A stretch of DNA of 64,000 nt, from contig NZ_CP035311.1 in the NCBI RefSeq assembly GCF_004114795.1, forward strand, positions 2,542,001 through 2,606,000. The letters are read 5' to 3'. This document shows, one piece after another, positions 27,277 through 40,514 of the stretch. Source of the stretch: Janthinobacterium sp. 17J80-10. GTDB lineage: Bacteria; Pseudomonadota; Gammaproteobacteria; Burkholderiales; Burkholderiaceae_D. The notes beneath the pieces were generated by a model. The model had not been told where the DNA came from and did no database searches. It saw only the letters and a list, made by a program, of their open reading frames with translations. How positions within the stretch are numbered: the stretch's first letter is position 1; every line of letters starts with the position of its first letter. The position numbers were made by a program, and so were the translations under genes.

Positions 27277-28623
27277 TCAGGCAGCCTTGACCTTGTCTGC
27301 CAGGCGGTGCGCCATGTTCTGGGCCACGTCGGCATTCTTGGCCTCGACCATGACCCGCAGCAGGGGCTCGGTACCGGAAGCGCGGATCAGCACACGCCCG
27401 GTATCGCCGAGTTCGCGCTCCACAATGCCCTTTTCCTCGACAACCGCGGCATTCTTTTGCCAGTCGAAACCAGGCGCCACTTTCACGTTGATCAGCGTTT
27501 GCGGATACATGGCGATATCGGCCGTGACCTGCTGCAGGGTAAGGCCGCTGCGCCGCAAGGCGGACAGCACTTGCAGTGCCGAGACAATGCCATCGCCTGT
27601 CGTATGCTTGTCCAGGAACAGCAGGTGGCCCGAGCCCTCCCCGCCTACTTGCCAGCCGCGTTCCTGCAGCACTTCCAGAACATAGCGATCGCCGACCTTG
27701 GCGCGCGCAAAACCCACGCCCATCTCCCGGCATGCCACTTCCAGCGCCATGTTGGTCATGAGCGTGCCGACCGCGCCAGGCAAGCCGCCGTTGGCCATGC
27801 GATCCTTGACCATCACGTACAACAACTCGTCGCCATTGTAGATCCGCCCTGCGCCATCGACCATGATCAGGCGATCTGCATCGCCATCCAGCGCAATGCC
27901 CAGGTCAGCATGCTGCTCCAGCACGGCTGCTGCCAGGGCCTTGGGCGCCGTCGCACCGTAACCGTCATTGATATTGACGCCATTGGGCTGGTTGCCGATG
28001 GCGACCACTTCCGCACCCAGTTCGTGGAACACGTGCGGTGCAATATGATACGCCGCGCCATGCGCGCAATCGACGACGATTTTCATGCCGCGCAAATCCA
28101 GCTCGTTGGGAAACGTGCTTTTGCAAAATTCAATATAGCGCCCTTGCGCATCATCGAGGCGCCTGGCCTTGCCCAGCCTCTCGGACGGCACGCAATCAAT
28201 TGGCATTTCCAGCGCTTCCTCAATGGCGGTTTCTACAGCGTCCGGCAACTTGTTGCCCTGCGCGGAAAAAAACTTGATGCCATTATCATGGTACGGATTG
28301 TGGGATGCCGAGATCACCACGCCAGCCGACAAGCGCAAGGCGCGTGTCAGGTAAGCCACCGCTGGTGTCGGTACCGGCCCGGCCAGCATGACGTCGACGC
28401 CGGCAGCCGAAAAACCGGCCTCCAGCGCAGCTTCCAGCATGTAGCCGGAAATCCGTGTGTCCTTGCCAATCAGGACCGTCTTCTTGCCCCCGTCCTTGCC
28501 AGTGCCACCCTGTGCCAGCACCCGCCCGGCAGCATAGCCAAGACGCATGACAAAACCTGGCGTAATCGGCAATTCGCCGACACGTCCGCGCACACCATCG
28601 GTGCCAAAATATTTACGTGACAT
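27277..28623 (-). CDS. glmM: phosphoglucosamine mutase
   Basis: Interconverts glucosamine-6-phosphate and glucosamine-1-phosphate for peptidoglycan and LPS precursor synthesis. The 448 residues match the family. [13 protein letters not shown] is the classic N-terminus; the active-site phosphoserine is in [18 protein letters not shown] near residue 101; the metal-binding loop is DGDADR; the C-terminal [12 protein letters not shown] binds the substrate phosphate. The ATG at 28623 is preferred over one 8 codons upstream. It follows folP by 40 bases in the conserved ftsH-folP-glmM order. Confidence 0.97.
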   Translation of the reverse strand: MSRKYFGTDGVRGRVGELPITPGFVMRLGYAAGRVLAQGGTGKDGGKKTVLIGKDTRISGYMLEAALEAGFSAAGVDVMLAGPVPTPAVAYLTRALRLSAGVVISASHNPYHDNGIKFFSAQGNKLPDAVETAIEEALEMPIDCVPSERLGKARRLDDAQGRYIEFCKSTFPNELDLRGMKIVVDCAHGAAYHIAPHVFHELGAEVVAIGNQPNGVNINDGYGATAPKALAAAVLEQHADLGIALDGDADRLIMVDGAGRIYNGDELLYVMVKDRMANGGLPGAVGTLMTNMALEVACREMGVGFARAKVGDRYVLEVLQERGWQVGGEGSGHLLFLDKHTTGDGIVSALQVLSALRRSGLTLQQVTADIAMYPQTLINVKVAPGFDWQKNAAVVEEKGIVERELGDTGRVLIRASGTEPLLRVMVEAKNADVAQNMAHRLADKVKAA

Positions 28624-28663
28624 GATATTTTCCGACTCCCTTACCAAATCCTGGTTAGTTTAT

Positions 28664-29512
28664 TCATGCAGCATCCTGCCGCGACGCTTGCCAGACCTTG
28701 AGCGCATCGACCGTCGCGGCCACATCATGCACCCGCACGATGCGTGCGCCATGCGCTGCAGCCACCAGCGCGGCGGCAACACTGCCGGCGGCACGCTGCT
28801 CGACCGGCTTGCCGATCAGCATGCCAATCATGGTCTTGCGCGACATGCCGGCCAAAAGCGGCAATTGCAGTTCCTGCAAGAGAACTTCAAGATTTTTCAG
28901 CAATTCAAGATTATGCGCAAGCGTTTTGCCAAAGCCAAAGCCCGGATCGATGCACATGCGGGCGCGGGAAATGCCGGCAGCGGCCATTGCATCCACGCGC
29001 TGGCGCAGGTAGTCCGTCACGTTCCGTACAACATCCTCATAAACCGGGGCGGCCTGCATGGTTTGCGGATCACGCTGCATATGCATGATGCACAAGCCAC
29101 AATCGCTTTCATTGACTGCAGTCAACGCGCCCGGCGCATTGAAGCCATTGATGTCATTGATCATGTCCGCGCCCGCGGCCAATGCCTCTTTCATGACTTC
29201 GGGCTTGTAGGTATCCACCGAAAGCGGCTTGCCGCAATCGCGCAATGCATAGAGAGTCGGCATGACCCGCCGCAACTCTTCTTCCAGCGACACTACGGGA
29301 GCGCCCGGCCGGGTCGACTCGCCACCGATATCGATCATGTCGGCGCCTTCGGCAATCATTTGTTCGGCGCGGTCGAGGGCGGAGTCCAGTGGCATGAACT
29401 GGCCGCTGTCGGAAAACGAATCCGGCGTGATATTGAGAATCCCCATGACCAGCGGACGATCCTTGGGGCCGAGCGCCAGCCGGTAGCGCCCGCATTGCAA
29501 AAATTCTTGCAT
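28664..29512 (-). CDS. folP: dihydropteroate synthase
   Basis: Condenses 6-hydroxymethyl-7,8-dihydropterin diphosphate with p-aminobenzoate in folate synthesis; it is the sulphonamide target. The TIM-barrel signatures are present: MGILNITPDSFSDSG, ADMIDIGGESTRPGA and DPGFGFGKTLAHNL. The 282-residue reading from the ATG at 29512 (MQEFLQCGRYRL) fits the family; upstream in-frame codons extend toward ftsH and lack similarity. It lies between ftsH and glmM. Confidence 0.96.
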   Translation of the reverse strand: MQEFLQCGRYRLALGPKDRPLVMGILNITPDSFSDSGQFMPLDSALDRAEQMIAEGADMIDIGGESTRPGAPVVSLEEELRRVMPTLYALRDCGKPLSVDTYKPEVMKEALAAGADMINDINGFNAPGALTAVNESDCGLCIMHMQRDPQTMQAAPVYEDVVRNVTDYLRQRVDAMAAAGISRARMCIDPGFGFGKTLAHNLELLKNLEVLLQELQLPLLAGMSRKTMIGMLIGKPVEQRAAGSVAAALVAAAHGARIVRVHDVAATVDALKVWQASRQDAA

Positions 29513-29598
29513 GTGATTTATTCCAGGAAAAGAAAAAGGGTGAGGAAACATCCTCACCCCTGTTACGAACAACGTACAGCTAGGCCATGGTGCAGCGG

Positions 29599-31482
29599 TC
29601 AGGCCGGCGCAGTGGCGTTGGGCGAAACGCCGCCTGCCGGCGTATCCGGCGGCGTGCGCTTGGCCGGCACACCGGCCTTGGGCAGACGCGGCTCATGGCC
29701 TGCCATGATGTCATTGATCTGGTCGGCGTCGATGGTTTCCCATTCCAGCAGGGTTTTGGCCATGATCTCGACCTTGTCGCGGTTATCCTCGATCAGCTTG
29801 CGCGACAGCGCATATTGCGTATCGAGGATGCTGCGGATTTCATTGTCGACCTTTTGCTGGGTCGCTTCCGAAATCGTCTTGGACGTACCGCCAAAGTAAC
29901 CCTCGCTCTGGTTATCTTCATACACCATCGTGCCCAGCGATTCGGACATGCCGTAGCGGGTGACCATGGCACGCGCCAGCTTGGTGGCACGCTCGAAATC
30001 GTTCGAGGCGCCCGTGGACATCTGGTGCATGAACACTTCCTCGGCAATGCGGCCGCCGAACAGGATGGCGATTTCTTCCAGCATCTTGTCCTTGTACATG
30101 TTCACGCGGTCATGCTCGGGCAATTGCCAGGTCAGGCCGAGGGCATAGCCGCGCGGCATGATGGTGACCTTGTGGACCGGATCCGCCTTCGGCAAGAGCT
30201 TGGCCACGACCGCATGGCCAGACTCGTGGTAGGCGGTATTGGTGCGCTCTTCCTCGCGCATGACGGCGGACTTGCGCTCCGGCCCCATGACGATCTTGTC
30301 CTTGGCATCCTCGAAATCCTGCATTTCCACCAGGCGCTTGCCGCGGCGGGCAGCAAACAGCGCCGCTTCGTTGACCAGGTTGGCAAGGTCGGCGCCGGAG
30401 AAGCCCGGGGTGCCGCGCGCCAGGATATCGGCCTTGACGTCGGGAGCAATGGGCACCTTGCGCATGTGCACGTAAAGGATCTGTTCGCGGCCGCGGATAT
30501 CGGGCAAACCGACCATGACCTGGCGGTCGAAGCGGCCCGGGCGCAGCAACGCTTTGTCGAGCACATCGGCGCGGTTGGTGGCGGCGATGACGATCACGCC
30601 GGCATTGGCTTCAAAGCCATCCATTTCAACCAGCAACTGGTTCAGGGTCTGTTCGCGCTCGTCATTGCCGCCGCCCATGCCGGCGCCGCGATGACGGCCA
30701 ACGGCATCGATTTCATCGATGAAGATGATGCAGGGAGAATGCTTCTTGGCATTCTCGAACATGTCGCGCACGCGGGAAGCGCCCACGCCGACGAACATCT
30801 CGACAAAGTCGGAACCGGAAATGGTGAAGAACGGCACCTTGGCTTCGCCCGCAATGGCGCGCGCCAGCAGGGTTTTACCGGTACCCGGAGGACCCACCAT
30901 CAGGACGCCGTGCGGAATGCGCCCGCCCAGCTTCTGGAATTTGCTTGGGTCGCGGAGGAAATCGACCAGTTCCTGGACTTCTTCCTTGGCTTCGTCGCAG
31001 CCGGCGACATCGGCAAACGTCACGGCATTCGCGTTTTCATCCAGCATGCGCGCCTTGGACTTGCCAAAGGAGAATGCTCCGCCCTTGCCGCCGCCCTGCA
31101 TCTGCCGCATGAAAAAGATCCATACGCCGATCAGCAGCAGCATCGGGAACCAGGAAATGAAGATTTGCGACAGGAAGGAAGGCTCTTCCGGCTGGCGCAC
31201 GTCGAACTTGACGCCATTGTTGACCAGGTCGCCAATCAGGCCGCGATCCAGATAGGTAATCGCGGTCTTGATTTTCTTGCCTTCGGTCGTCGTGGCGACC
31301 AGGGTGCGCTCCTCGATGGTCGCTTCCTTGATGCGCTTGGCCTTGACCTCGTCGAGGAAATCCGAATACGGAATGGAAGTTGCCCCATTGGACAGGGAAC
31401 GCCCGTCGAACTGCTTAAACACCGTAAACAGGACCAGGGCAATCACCACCCAGACAGCGGCTTTGGAAAACATGTTATTCAC
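29599..31482 (-). CDS. ftsH: ATP-dependent zinc metalloprotease FtsH
   Basis: Membrane-anchored AAA+ protease of 627 residues that degrades misassembled membrane proteins and regulators such as LpxC and sigma-32. Two N-terminal membrane segments flank a periplasmic domain; Walker A is GPPGTGKT near residue 195, Walker B IIFIDEID, the SRH has RPGRFDRQ, and the zinc site is HESGH. The start is taken as GTG (NNMFSK follows) because GGAG lies six bases upstream; the internal ATG three codons later is an alternative. It keeps the rlmE-ftsH-folP-glmM order seen across proteobacteria. Confidence 0.97.
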   Translation of the reverse strand: MNNMFSKAAVWVVIALVLFTVFKQFDGRSLSNGATSIPYSDFLDEVKAKRIKEATIEERTLVATTTEGKKIKTAITYLDRGLIGDLVNNGVKFDVRQPEEPSFLSQIFISWFPMLLLIGVWIFFMRQMQGGGKGGAFSFGKSKARMLDENANAVTFADVAGCDEAKEEVQELVDFLRDPSKFQKLGGRIPHGVLMVGPPGTGKTLLARAIAGEAKVPFFTISGSDFVEMFVGVGASRVRDMFENAKKHSPCIIFIDEIDAVGRHRGAGMGGGNDEREQTLNQLLVEMDGFEANAGVIVIAATNRADVLDKALLRPGRFDRQVMVGLPDIRGREQILYVHMRKVPIAPDVKADILARGTPGFSGADLANLVNEAALFAARRGKRLVEMQDFEDAKDKIVMGPERKSAVMREEERTNTAYHESGHAVVAKLLPKADPVHKVTIMPRGYALGLTWQLPEHDRVNMYKDKMLEEIAILFGGRIAEEVFMHQMSTGASNDFERATKLARAMVTRYGMSESLGTMVYEDNQSEGYFGGTSKTISEATQQKVDNEIRSILDTQYALSRKLIEDNRDKVEIMAKTLLEWETIDADQINDIMAGHEPRLPKAGVPAKRTPPDTPAGGVSPNATAPA

Positions 31483-31652
31483 TAGGACTCCTTCGACGCA
31501 GGGATGCGCCTCTTTCACGGCAATTTTCTACGATTCTACTCGTAATAACAGGCGCTTGCTAGGCGAGATATATGGCCAAAACCCTGAAAAAACAAGGCTC
31601 ATATGGCAATTTACTCACACATTTCGGCTATTTCCCGGCGCAACGCCCGATT

Positions 31653-32297
31653 TCAGGCAGGATTTTTGAGGATTTTGCCCAGCAAGAAGATCTCGGACGA
31701 CTTATCCTTGCTGGCTTTGGGCTTTTTCGAGACCACGGTCTTGAACTCTTGGCGGAACTTGGCAAGGATGTCGTTGTACCCCGTGCCGTTGAAGCATTTG
31801 ACGAGCAAGGCGCCGGAAGGTTTCAAGTGCGCCCGGGAGAAATCCAGTGCCAGGTCGATAATCTCCTCCACACGCGCGGCATCGGCAATCGCCACGCCCG
31901 ACAGGTTGGGCGCCATGTCCGACAGCACCAGGTCCACCTGGCGCCCTGCGACGATCGCTTCGAGCTGCTCCAGCACCGCTTCTTCGCGGAAGTCGCCCTG
32001 GATGAAATGGACGTCGGCAATCGGCTCCATAGGCAGCATGTCCAGGCCAATAATGGTGCCGCTGATGCCGCCGCCAGTCTGACCTGACAGTTTGTTGCGC
32101 GCGTACTGTGACCAGCTGCCCGGCGTGCAGCCGAGATCGACGATCACCTGACCCGGGCGGATCAGCTTTTCGGCCTCATCGATTTCCTTGAGCTTGTAGA
32201 CTGCCCGTGCCCGGTATCCTTCCTTCTGCGCCTGCTTGACGAAAGGGTCATTGAGGTGGTCATGCACCCAGTTTTTGTTGAATTTGTTTTTTGCCAT
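31653..32297 (-). CDS. rlmE: 23S rRNA (uridine-2552-2'-O)-methyltransferase
   Basis: Methylates U2552 in the A loop of 23S rRNA, a late step of 50S assembly. The 214-residue Rossmann-fold protein shows the SAM motif [17 protein letters not shown] and the catalytic-tetrad context [13 protein letters not shown]. RrmJ/FtsJ family proteins are usually 205-220 residues. It lies 170 bases upstream of ftsH and 37 bases from the divergent yhbY. Confidence 0.96.
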   Translation of the reverse strand: MAKNKFNKNWVHDHLNDPFVKQAQKEGYRARAVYKLKEIDEAEKLIRPGQVIVDLGCTPGSWSQYARNKLSGQTGGGISGTIIGLDMLPMEPIADVHFIQGDFREEAVLEQLEAIVAGRQVDLVLSDMAPNLSGVAIADAARVEEIIDLALDFSRAHLKPSGALLVKCFNGTGYNDILAKFRQEFKTVVSKKPKASKDKSSEIFLLGKILKNPA

Positions 32298-32334
32298 TCG
32301 CGTAGAATACTGCTTTTAAAGGATATTAATCGTT

Positions 32335-32808
32335 ATGTTGAAGCTTACTCCCGCCGAACGCAGCGCACTGCGTGCCGAAGCCCATGGCCTGAACCCTGTC
32401 GTCATCATCGGCGAAGCCGGCCTTACGCCGGCCGTCCTGAAGGAAATCGATGCGAGCCTGAATGCCCATGGCCTGATCAAGGTGCGGGTATTCGGCGACG
32501 ATCGTGAAGCCCGCGTGGCGATTTACGATACGATTTGCGAGCAGTTGAATGCTGCCGCCGTGCAGCATATCGGCAAATTGCTCGTGGTCTACCGCCCGAA
32601 ACAGGATGCCGCCAAGGAAACGTCCGAGCGGCGCGGCAAGGGATTGCGCGAAGTAACCATTGTCAAACCGAGCCGTACCGGCACCAAGAAGCCGTCGGTC
32701 ACCAAGGTCATGCTGAAAGGTAATGAGCGGGTTACCGCCGGCGGCTCCATCAAGCGCGCCAAACCGCGCCAGACCAGCACCAAGAAAACCCTCTCCAGCC
32801 GCGGCTGA
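32335..32808 (+). CDS. yhbY: YhbY/CRM-domain RNA-binding protein
   Basis: A 157-residue RNA-binding protein associated with ribosome assembly. The CRM (CRS1-YhbY) domain takes up residues 1-95, with LTPAERSALRAEAHGLNPVVIIGEAGLT and the GxxG loop region. A further 60 residues form a Lys/Arg/Ser/Thr-rich tail, longer than the compact E. coli YhbY (97 residues). It diverges from rlmE with only 37 bases between, a conserved pairing. A possible -10 TAGAAT lies at 32303-32308. Confidence 0.93.
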   Translation: MLKLTPAERSALRAEAHGLNPVVIIGEAGLTPAVLKEIDASLNAHGLIKVRVFGDDREARVAIYDTICEQLNAAAVQHIGKLLVVYRPKQDAAKETSERRGKGLREVTIVKPSRTGTKKPSVTKVMLKGNERVTAGGSIKRAKPRQTSTKKTLSSRG

Positions 32809-32845
32809 ACGGCCGGGGCAACCTGCCCCGCGCCAGTTGCGATCG

Positions 32846-33304
32846 CTATTTAGCCTGGTTGAGCTTCAATACCAGCACCAGGCCCAGCACGCTCTGCACC
32901 ATGTAAATCGCGCTCGATATGCCGTGCAGGCGGCCAAAGCTCGCCTGAAGCTCGGCTGGCATGGCAGCGCCGGGTCCGGCGGCGGCTCGCAATGCCGCCA
33001 TGTGCGGCTGGATGCCGAAATGGCTGGCCAGCGTGCACAGCAGCATGACGCCAATCACGATCAGGATCTGCTTGCGCTGGCGCGCTTCAAAGGCTGCCCC
33101 TGCGCGCGCCACCAGCACCGCCAGCAGCATGGCACAGACTATCGTTACCCAGGCTTCGATATGGAACATGCGACCTGCCAGCGTGCCGGCCAGCGAACGG
33201 TCGTCCAGGGCGGCGAACAGGGTGGGCGCCACGATGTAGCCGATGGTCCAGAGGCTGCCGACCCACAGGGTCGCCAGCACTGCCCGCGCACGCGTTGCCA
33301 GCAT
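32846..33304 (-). CDS. DUF4149 membrane protein
   Basis: A 152-residue integral membrane protein with four predicted helices, matching DUF4149 (TMEM205-like). The motif LWVGSLWTIGYIVAPTLFAALDDR is characteristic. It begins two bases after the greA stop and is translated in the same direction, so it is likely the last gene of the carA-carB-greA cluster. No function is established. Confidence 0.87.
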   Translation of the reverse strand: MLATRARAVLATLWVGSLWTIGYIVAPTLFAALDDRSLAGTLAGRMFHIEAWVTIVCAMLLAVLVARAGAAFEARQRKQILIVIGVMLLCTLASHFGIQPHMAALRAAAGPGAAMPAELQASFGRLHGISSAIYMVQSVLGLVLVLKLNQAK

Positions 33305-33306
33305 GC

Positions 33307-33783
33307 TCAGATATATTTCACGTCAAGGATTTCATATTCGCGCGGGCCGGAAGGCGCATTCACTTCGACCACGTCGCCGGCGGACTTGCCGATCAGCGCG
33401 CGCGAGATCGGCGAAGTCACCGACACTTTCGACACCTTGATATCGGCCTCGTCCTCGCCGACGATCTGGTACGTCACCTTGTCGCCGGATTCCAGCTCTT
33501 CCAGGTAAACGGTCGAGGCGAACACCACGCGGCCATCCGCGTCGAGCAAGGCCGGATCGATAATCTGCGCCGCGCCCAGCTTGCCTTCGAGTTCGGCGAT
33601 GCGGCCTTCGATGAAGCTTTGCTTTTCCTTGGCGGCGTCGTACTCGGCGTTTTCCGAAAGGTCGCCCTGGGCGCGCGCTTCGGAGATGGCATTGATGACG
33701 GCCGGACGTTCCTTGTGCTTCAGGCGCTGCAATTCTTCCTTCAGCAATTCAGCGCCGTATTTGGTGATGGGTACTGTGTTCAT
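33307..33783 (-). CDS. greA: transcription elongation factor GreA
   Basis: Rescues backtracked RNA polymerase by stimulating transcript cleavage. The 158 residues fit the family. The N-terminal coiled coil carries the acidic tip ([19 protein letters not shown] with the DLSENAEY signature), and the C-terminal FKBP-like domain holds [14 protein letters not shown]. The ATG at 33783 gives the standard N-terminus [11 protein letters not shown] palindromic element lies between it and carB. Confidence 0.97.
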   Translation of the reverse strand: MNTVPITKYGAELLKEELQRLKHKERPAVINAISEARAQGDLSENAEYDAAKEKQSFIEGRIAELEGKLGAAQIIDPALLDADGRVVFASTVYLEELESGDKVTYQIVGEDEADIKVSKVSVTSPISRALIGKSAGDVVEVNAPSGPREYEILDVKYI

Positions 33784-33804
33784 GTTTTTATACTCAAAAG
33801 AAAA

Positions 33805-33852
33805 CACAGAGGTCACAAACCGTGCCGTAAGGCACTTTCTGTGACCTCTGTG
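33805..33852. repeat. palindromic intergenic element between carB and greA
   Basis: A perfect 13-base inverted repeat, CACAGAGGTCACA (33805-33817) with TGTGACCTCTGTG (33840-33852), encloses a second hairpin GTGCC-GTAA-GGCAC-like (33822-33835). Near-identical CTCTGTGACCTCTGTG elements are dispersed in intergenic regions of many bacteria, so this is probably a mobile REP/MITE-like palindrome. It could also end or protect the carB transcript. Confidence 0.75.
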
Positions 33853-33870
33853 AGGGAGTTGCAGATCAGC

Positions 33871-37093
<3,223 letters not shown>

Positions 37094-37101
<8 letters not shown>

Positions 37102-38263
37102 TATTCTGTTTCTCCATCTTCGCCTTGGACATCAGTCCGATAAAGCGATCGAACAAGGGGGCGATGTCATGCGGGCCGGGCGACGCTTCCGGGTGTCCCT
37201 GGAAGCAGAAGGCCGGACGGTCGGTGCGCTCAAAACCCTGCAGGGTGCCATCGAACAGCGACACATGGGTGACGCGGCAGTTCGCCGGCAGACTATCGGC
37301 ATCGGCAGCAAAGCCGTGGTTTTGCGAGGTGATCATCACCTGCTTGGTGTCGAGGTCCTGCACCGGGTGATTGGCGCCATGGTGGCCGCATTTCATCTTG
37401 ACGGTCTTGGCGCCGCAGGCCAGCGCCATGATCTGGTGGCCGAGGCAGATGCCGAATGTCGGCAAGCCGCTCTCGATCAACTCGCGCGTGGCGGCAATGG
37501 CGTAATCGCAGGGTTCCGGGTCGCCGGGGCCATTGGACAGGAAAATACCGTCCGGATTCAGCGCCAGTGCGTCCGCCGCGCTTGCCTGCGCCGGCAGCAC
37601 GGTCACCTTGCAGCCACGCTCGGCCAGCATGCGCAGGATGTTGTACTTGACGCCGAAATCATAGGCGACCACGTGAAATTTCGGCGCGATCTGCTTGCCG
37701 TACCCCTGGCCGAGCTTCCATTCGGTTTCATTCCAGACATAGGACTTTTCGGTGCTGACCACCTTGGCCAGGTCCAGTCCAGCCAGCCCCGGAAAAGACT
37801 GGGCCAGATCGACGGCGCGGCTGGCGACCAGGTCATGGCCGGCGATAATGGCGCCGCTCTGGGCGCCCTTCTCGCGCAGGATGCGGGTCAGCTTGCGGGT
37901 ATCGATGCCGGCGATGGCGACGATGCCTTCGGCCTTCAGGTAGTCCGGCAGGGTCTGGCGCGAACGGAAGTTCGAGGCCAGCAGCGGCAGGTCCTTGATG
38001 ATCAGGCCGGCGGCATGCACCTTGGCGGCTTCGATATCTTCCGGATTGATGCCGACATTGCCGATGTGGGGATATGTCAGGGTAACGATCTGACGGCTGT
38101 AACTGGGATCGGTCAGGATTTCCTGGTAACCGGTCATGGAAGTGTTGAACACCACTTCACCGATGGTCTGGCCGGGGGCGCCGATGGAAAAACCCTGAAA
38201 GATTGACCCGTCAGCGAGAGCCAGGATGGCCGGTACTGTTTGGCCAGAAAAAAAAGGCAGCAA
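37094..38263 (-). CDS. carA: carbamoyl-phosphate synthase small subunit
   Basis: Glutaminase subunit that delivers ammonia to CarB. The N-terminal CPSase small-chain domain (1-150) is followed by a class I glutamine amidotransferase domain with the nucleophile Cys in [12 protein letters not shown] and His/Glu near [11 protein letters not shown]. The start is read as TTG, with CAGGAG seven bases upstream; no ATG occurs in the first 40 codons, and E. coli carA also uses a rare start. Codons 3-6 contain an uninterrupted run of eight T, unusual at a gene start. Overlap with carB indicates coupling. Confidence 0.95.
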
Positions 38264-38522
38264 GGGTAACTCCTGAAATTGTTACCGTCGCTGCGCCGTG
38301 CCTGACCGACCTGTCATCGTCACCCGCGCAAGACCGCTTGTGGGCGCGCTTGTGGGCGAATAATGGCCGATTCTGGACGATTGGGAGGGGGTATGCGCTA
38401 CGACGGAATGAAATTAGTTAAACCGTACGATTATAGCGCAAAAGGACATGCCAGGCAAAGGCAACTACCTGCGGCCACGGTACTGGGCGTTTTTACGGGG
38501 ACACCTGGCAGCGCAATCCGCT
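38264..38522. other. carA leader region
   Basis: A 259-base gap upstream of carA on the minus strand, ending at the stop of the degenerate-GGDEF regulator gene. It should hold the carA promoter and any arginine or pyrimidine control. I see no clear operator, hairpin-attenuator or small gene. Confidence 0.4.
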
Positions 38523-39773
38523 TCAGGCCTGGCCTTGCCGAATCAGCAACTCCACCAGCGGCTTCAACTCCTGCGAGAGGTCTTGCATGTGCTGCAACAC
38601 CTTATCCTGCTTGCCCTCGCGGATCCAGCGCACCAGCGTGGAAAGTTCGATCGGCTCGGCCTGCCCCTCCTGGCCATCGTGCGACTGAAAAAAGGAAACG
38701 CCGGAAGCAGCTGTAGCCGGCGCAGGTTCAGCCTGGCGTCCGGACGAGGCCGCAGTGACGATTTCAGGCAGGGACATGGGCGGCAAGCGGCCATCCTTGC
38801 CGAAGGCCAGCTCCTCTTCCACCCCGACTACGCCTGTCGTGGCAAGATTCAGTCCCAGTCGGGCGCGACGCCAGGCGACCTCCTTCAGATCCGCCAGGCT
38901 GGGGCGAATATCGCCTTCCCCGTATTGTTCGGACAGCGACACCAGTCCGCAGCTGGCAATGAAGGACATGTGCTCATCCCTGACCATGTTGGCATTGGAA
39001 ATGGCACGGCAAATACGCTGGGCGAAATTGCGCGCGGAATCGAAGTGGATGCTGCCGGTGGCCAGGACGAATTCCGCCTCCCCCGTTTGCGCCACCCGGT
39101 CGGACTGTCGGATCGTGCGCTGCAGGAGCTGGCCGACCGCATGGACCACCGGCGCAGGTGGCGACATGGCCTGGCCATCGAGTTCGGCATGGCGCAAACC
39201 GACCATGACATTCAGAATGACGAAATTCTTGCGGTTGCCCAGCGCGATGGTGAGCGCCTTGGTCGCATGCGAATCCAGCGCGGCCGGCGTTGCCAGCTGC
39301 AGTTGCGTGGCGGATGTCATGTTTTTCGCCAGGACTTCCAGGCTGCGCTCGAATTCGCGCTGCGTGTTAACCAGCTTGGCGAGGACATCCAGGCGCGACA
39401 GCAATTGCGCAGTTTCGATGCCCTTGGTAATCAGATCATTGGCGCCGGCAGCCTTGGCGCGGTCGCGCTCGGACTGCTCATCGCTGCCCGACACCACCAC
39501 CACCGGCAGATTGCGGATGCGGCTGATTTCGGAGCCGCGTATGCGCCCGAGCAAGCCATAGCCATCCAGCCGGGGCATGGACAGGTCCGTTATCACCACG
39601 CGAATGCTCGGATCGATCAGCAGGGTTTCCCATGCTTCCTCGCCATTCATCGCTTCGCGAAAATCGAACATGCCCTGAATATGCTTGATCAGGGTCGCCC
39701 GTACAATCCTGGAATCGTCGGCGATCAGGACGCGCGGCTTCACCGGCATATCAGGAGAGGAATGTGTCAACAT
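38523..39773 (-). CDS. response regulator with degenerate GGDEF domain
   Basis: A 416-residue protein. Residues 10-130 form a receiver with acidic pair Asp19-Asp20 and phospho-acceptor Asp63 (VITDLSMP). Residues about 155-300 align with a GGDEF domain, but the catalytic motif reads TGEAEF (230-235) in place of GGDEF, so cyclase activity is unlikely. The inhibitory-site motif RQSD (222-225), five residues before it, is intact, so it may bind c-di-GMP as an effector. The C-terminal 115 residues are low complexity then helical (a TPR-like or dimerising tail). No kinase gene is next to it. Confidence 0.75.
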   Translation of the reverse strand: MLTHSSPDMPVKPRVLIADDSRIVRATLIKHIQGMFDFREAMNGEEAWETLLIDPSIRVVITDLSMPRLDGYGLLGRIRGSEISRIRNLPVVVVSGSDEQSERDRAKAAGANDLITKGIETAQLLSRLDVLAKLVNTQREFERSLEVLAKNMTSATQLQLATPAALDSHATKALTIALGNRKNFVILNVMVGLRHAELDGQAMSPPAPVVHAVGQLLQRTIRQSDRVAQTGEAEFVLATGSIHFDSARNFAQRICRAISNANMVRDEHMSFIASCGLVSLSEQYGEGDIRPSLADLKEVAWRRARLGLNLATTGVVGVEEELAFGKDGRLPPMSLPEIVTAASSGRQAEPAPATAASGVSFFQSHDGQEGQAEPIELSTLVRWIREGKQDKVLQHMQDLSQELKPLVELLIRQGQA

Positions 39774-39836
39774 GCTTCAAGGAAACTTTAACCATGACCC
39801 ACTCTATCTTGAAAGGATATTTTGTGGCAACAATTT

Positions 39837-39865
39837 TTGACAGCAATGCCACTTTCGCTTACATT
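39837..39865 (+). promoter_or_regulatory. sigma-70 promoter for the NlpC/P60 gene
   Basis: Consensus TTGACA (39837-39842), 17-base spacer, TACATT (39860-39865, 4 of 6). Transcription would start near 39872, which favours the ATG at 39895 as the true gene start over an ATG at 39868. Confidence 0.7.
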
Positions 39866-39894
39866 CAATGTGTCTATTTCCCAAAATTATCAAA

Positions 39895-40452
39895 ATGATA
39901 ATTTTTTCACCTTCCTGCCGGTTGTATTGCATCAAGCTGTTGCCCCTTCTGCTGGCAGGCATGCTCGCGTGCAGTTCGGCTGCGGCAATAGACGGCTTGC
40001 CGCTGGATTCCGCGCCCCCGGTACCAGTGACGCCTGCGAGCCGCTTCAAGGCGTTTACCAATCGCGCATCTGAAGTCGCGCTTAACGCCATGGGCTTGCT
40101 GGGCATCCGCTATAAAATGGGTGGAAATTCGCCGGAAAGCGGTCTGGATTGCAGCGGCCTGGTGCGCCACGTCTTCAAGCAGGCGTGGGGAACGGTCTTG
40201 CCGCGTACTGCCGAAGAAATCAGCCGGGTCGGCGAGCAAGTCAACCATAATGAATTGCGTCCGGGTGATCTGGTATTTTTCAATACCCTGCGCCGCACTT
40301 TCTCCCATGTCGGCATTTACCTCGGCGACAACAAGTTCATCCACTCGCCTTCCGCCGGAGGCCAGGTACGCATCGAAAGCATGGATCTTGCATACTGGAA
40401 GAACCGTTTCAACGGTGCACGTCGCATCAACGAGCCGGAAACCAGCAACTGA
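39895..40452 (+). CDS. NlpC/P60 family cell-wall hydrolase
   Basis: A 185-residue exported C40 peptidase that would cleave peptidoglycan stem peptides. A hydrophobic signal region (IKLLPLLLAGMLACSSAAA) ends near a Cys that could also be a lipobox (LLAGMLAC). The catalytic Cys is in LDCSGLVRHVF, the His in FSHVGIYLG and the third residue in KFIHSPSAGG. The ATG at 39895 is chosen from the promoter position. It lacks a clear ribosome site. It is divergent from the degenerate-GGDEF regulator. Confidence 0.88.
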   Translation: MIIFSPSCRLYCIKLLPLLLAGMLACSSAAAIDGLPLDSAPPVPVTPASRFKAFTNRASEVALNAMGLLGIRYKMGGNSPESGLDCSGLVRHVFKQAWGTVLPRTAEEISRVGEQVNHNELRPGDLVFFNTLRRTFSHVGIYLGDNKFIHSPSAGGQVRIESMDLAYWKNRFNGARRINEPETSN

Positions 40453-40514
40453 CCCTGAGGCGGTCCTGCCCGGATCCGCCGCCATCCCGCATTGTCGTCC
40501 AATCGCTGCAACGC

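Noticed and set aside
29587-31485. A 632-codon open frame opposite ftsH
   Set aside because: Antisense shadow of ftsH with no recognisable domain and no ribosome site.
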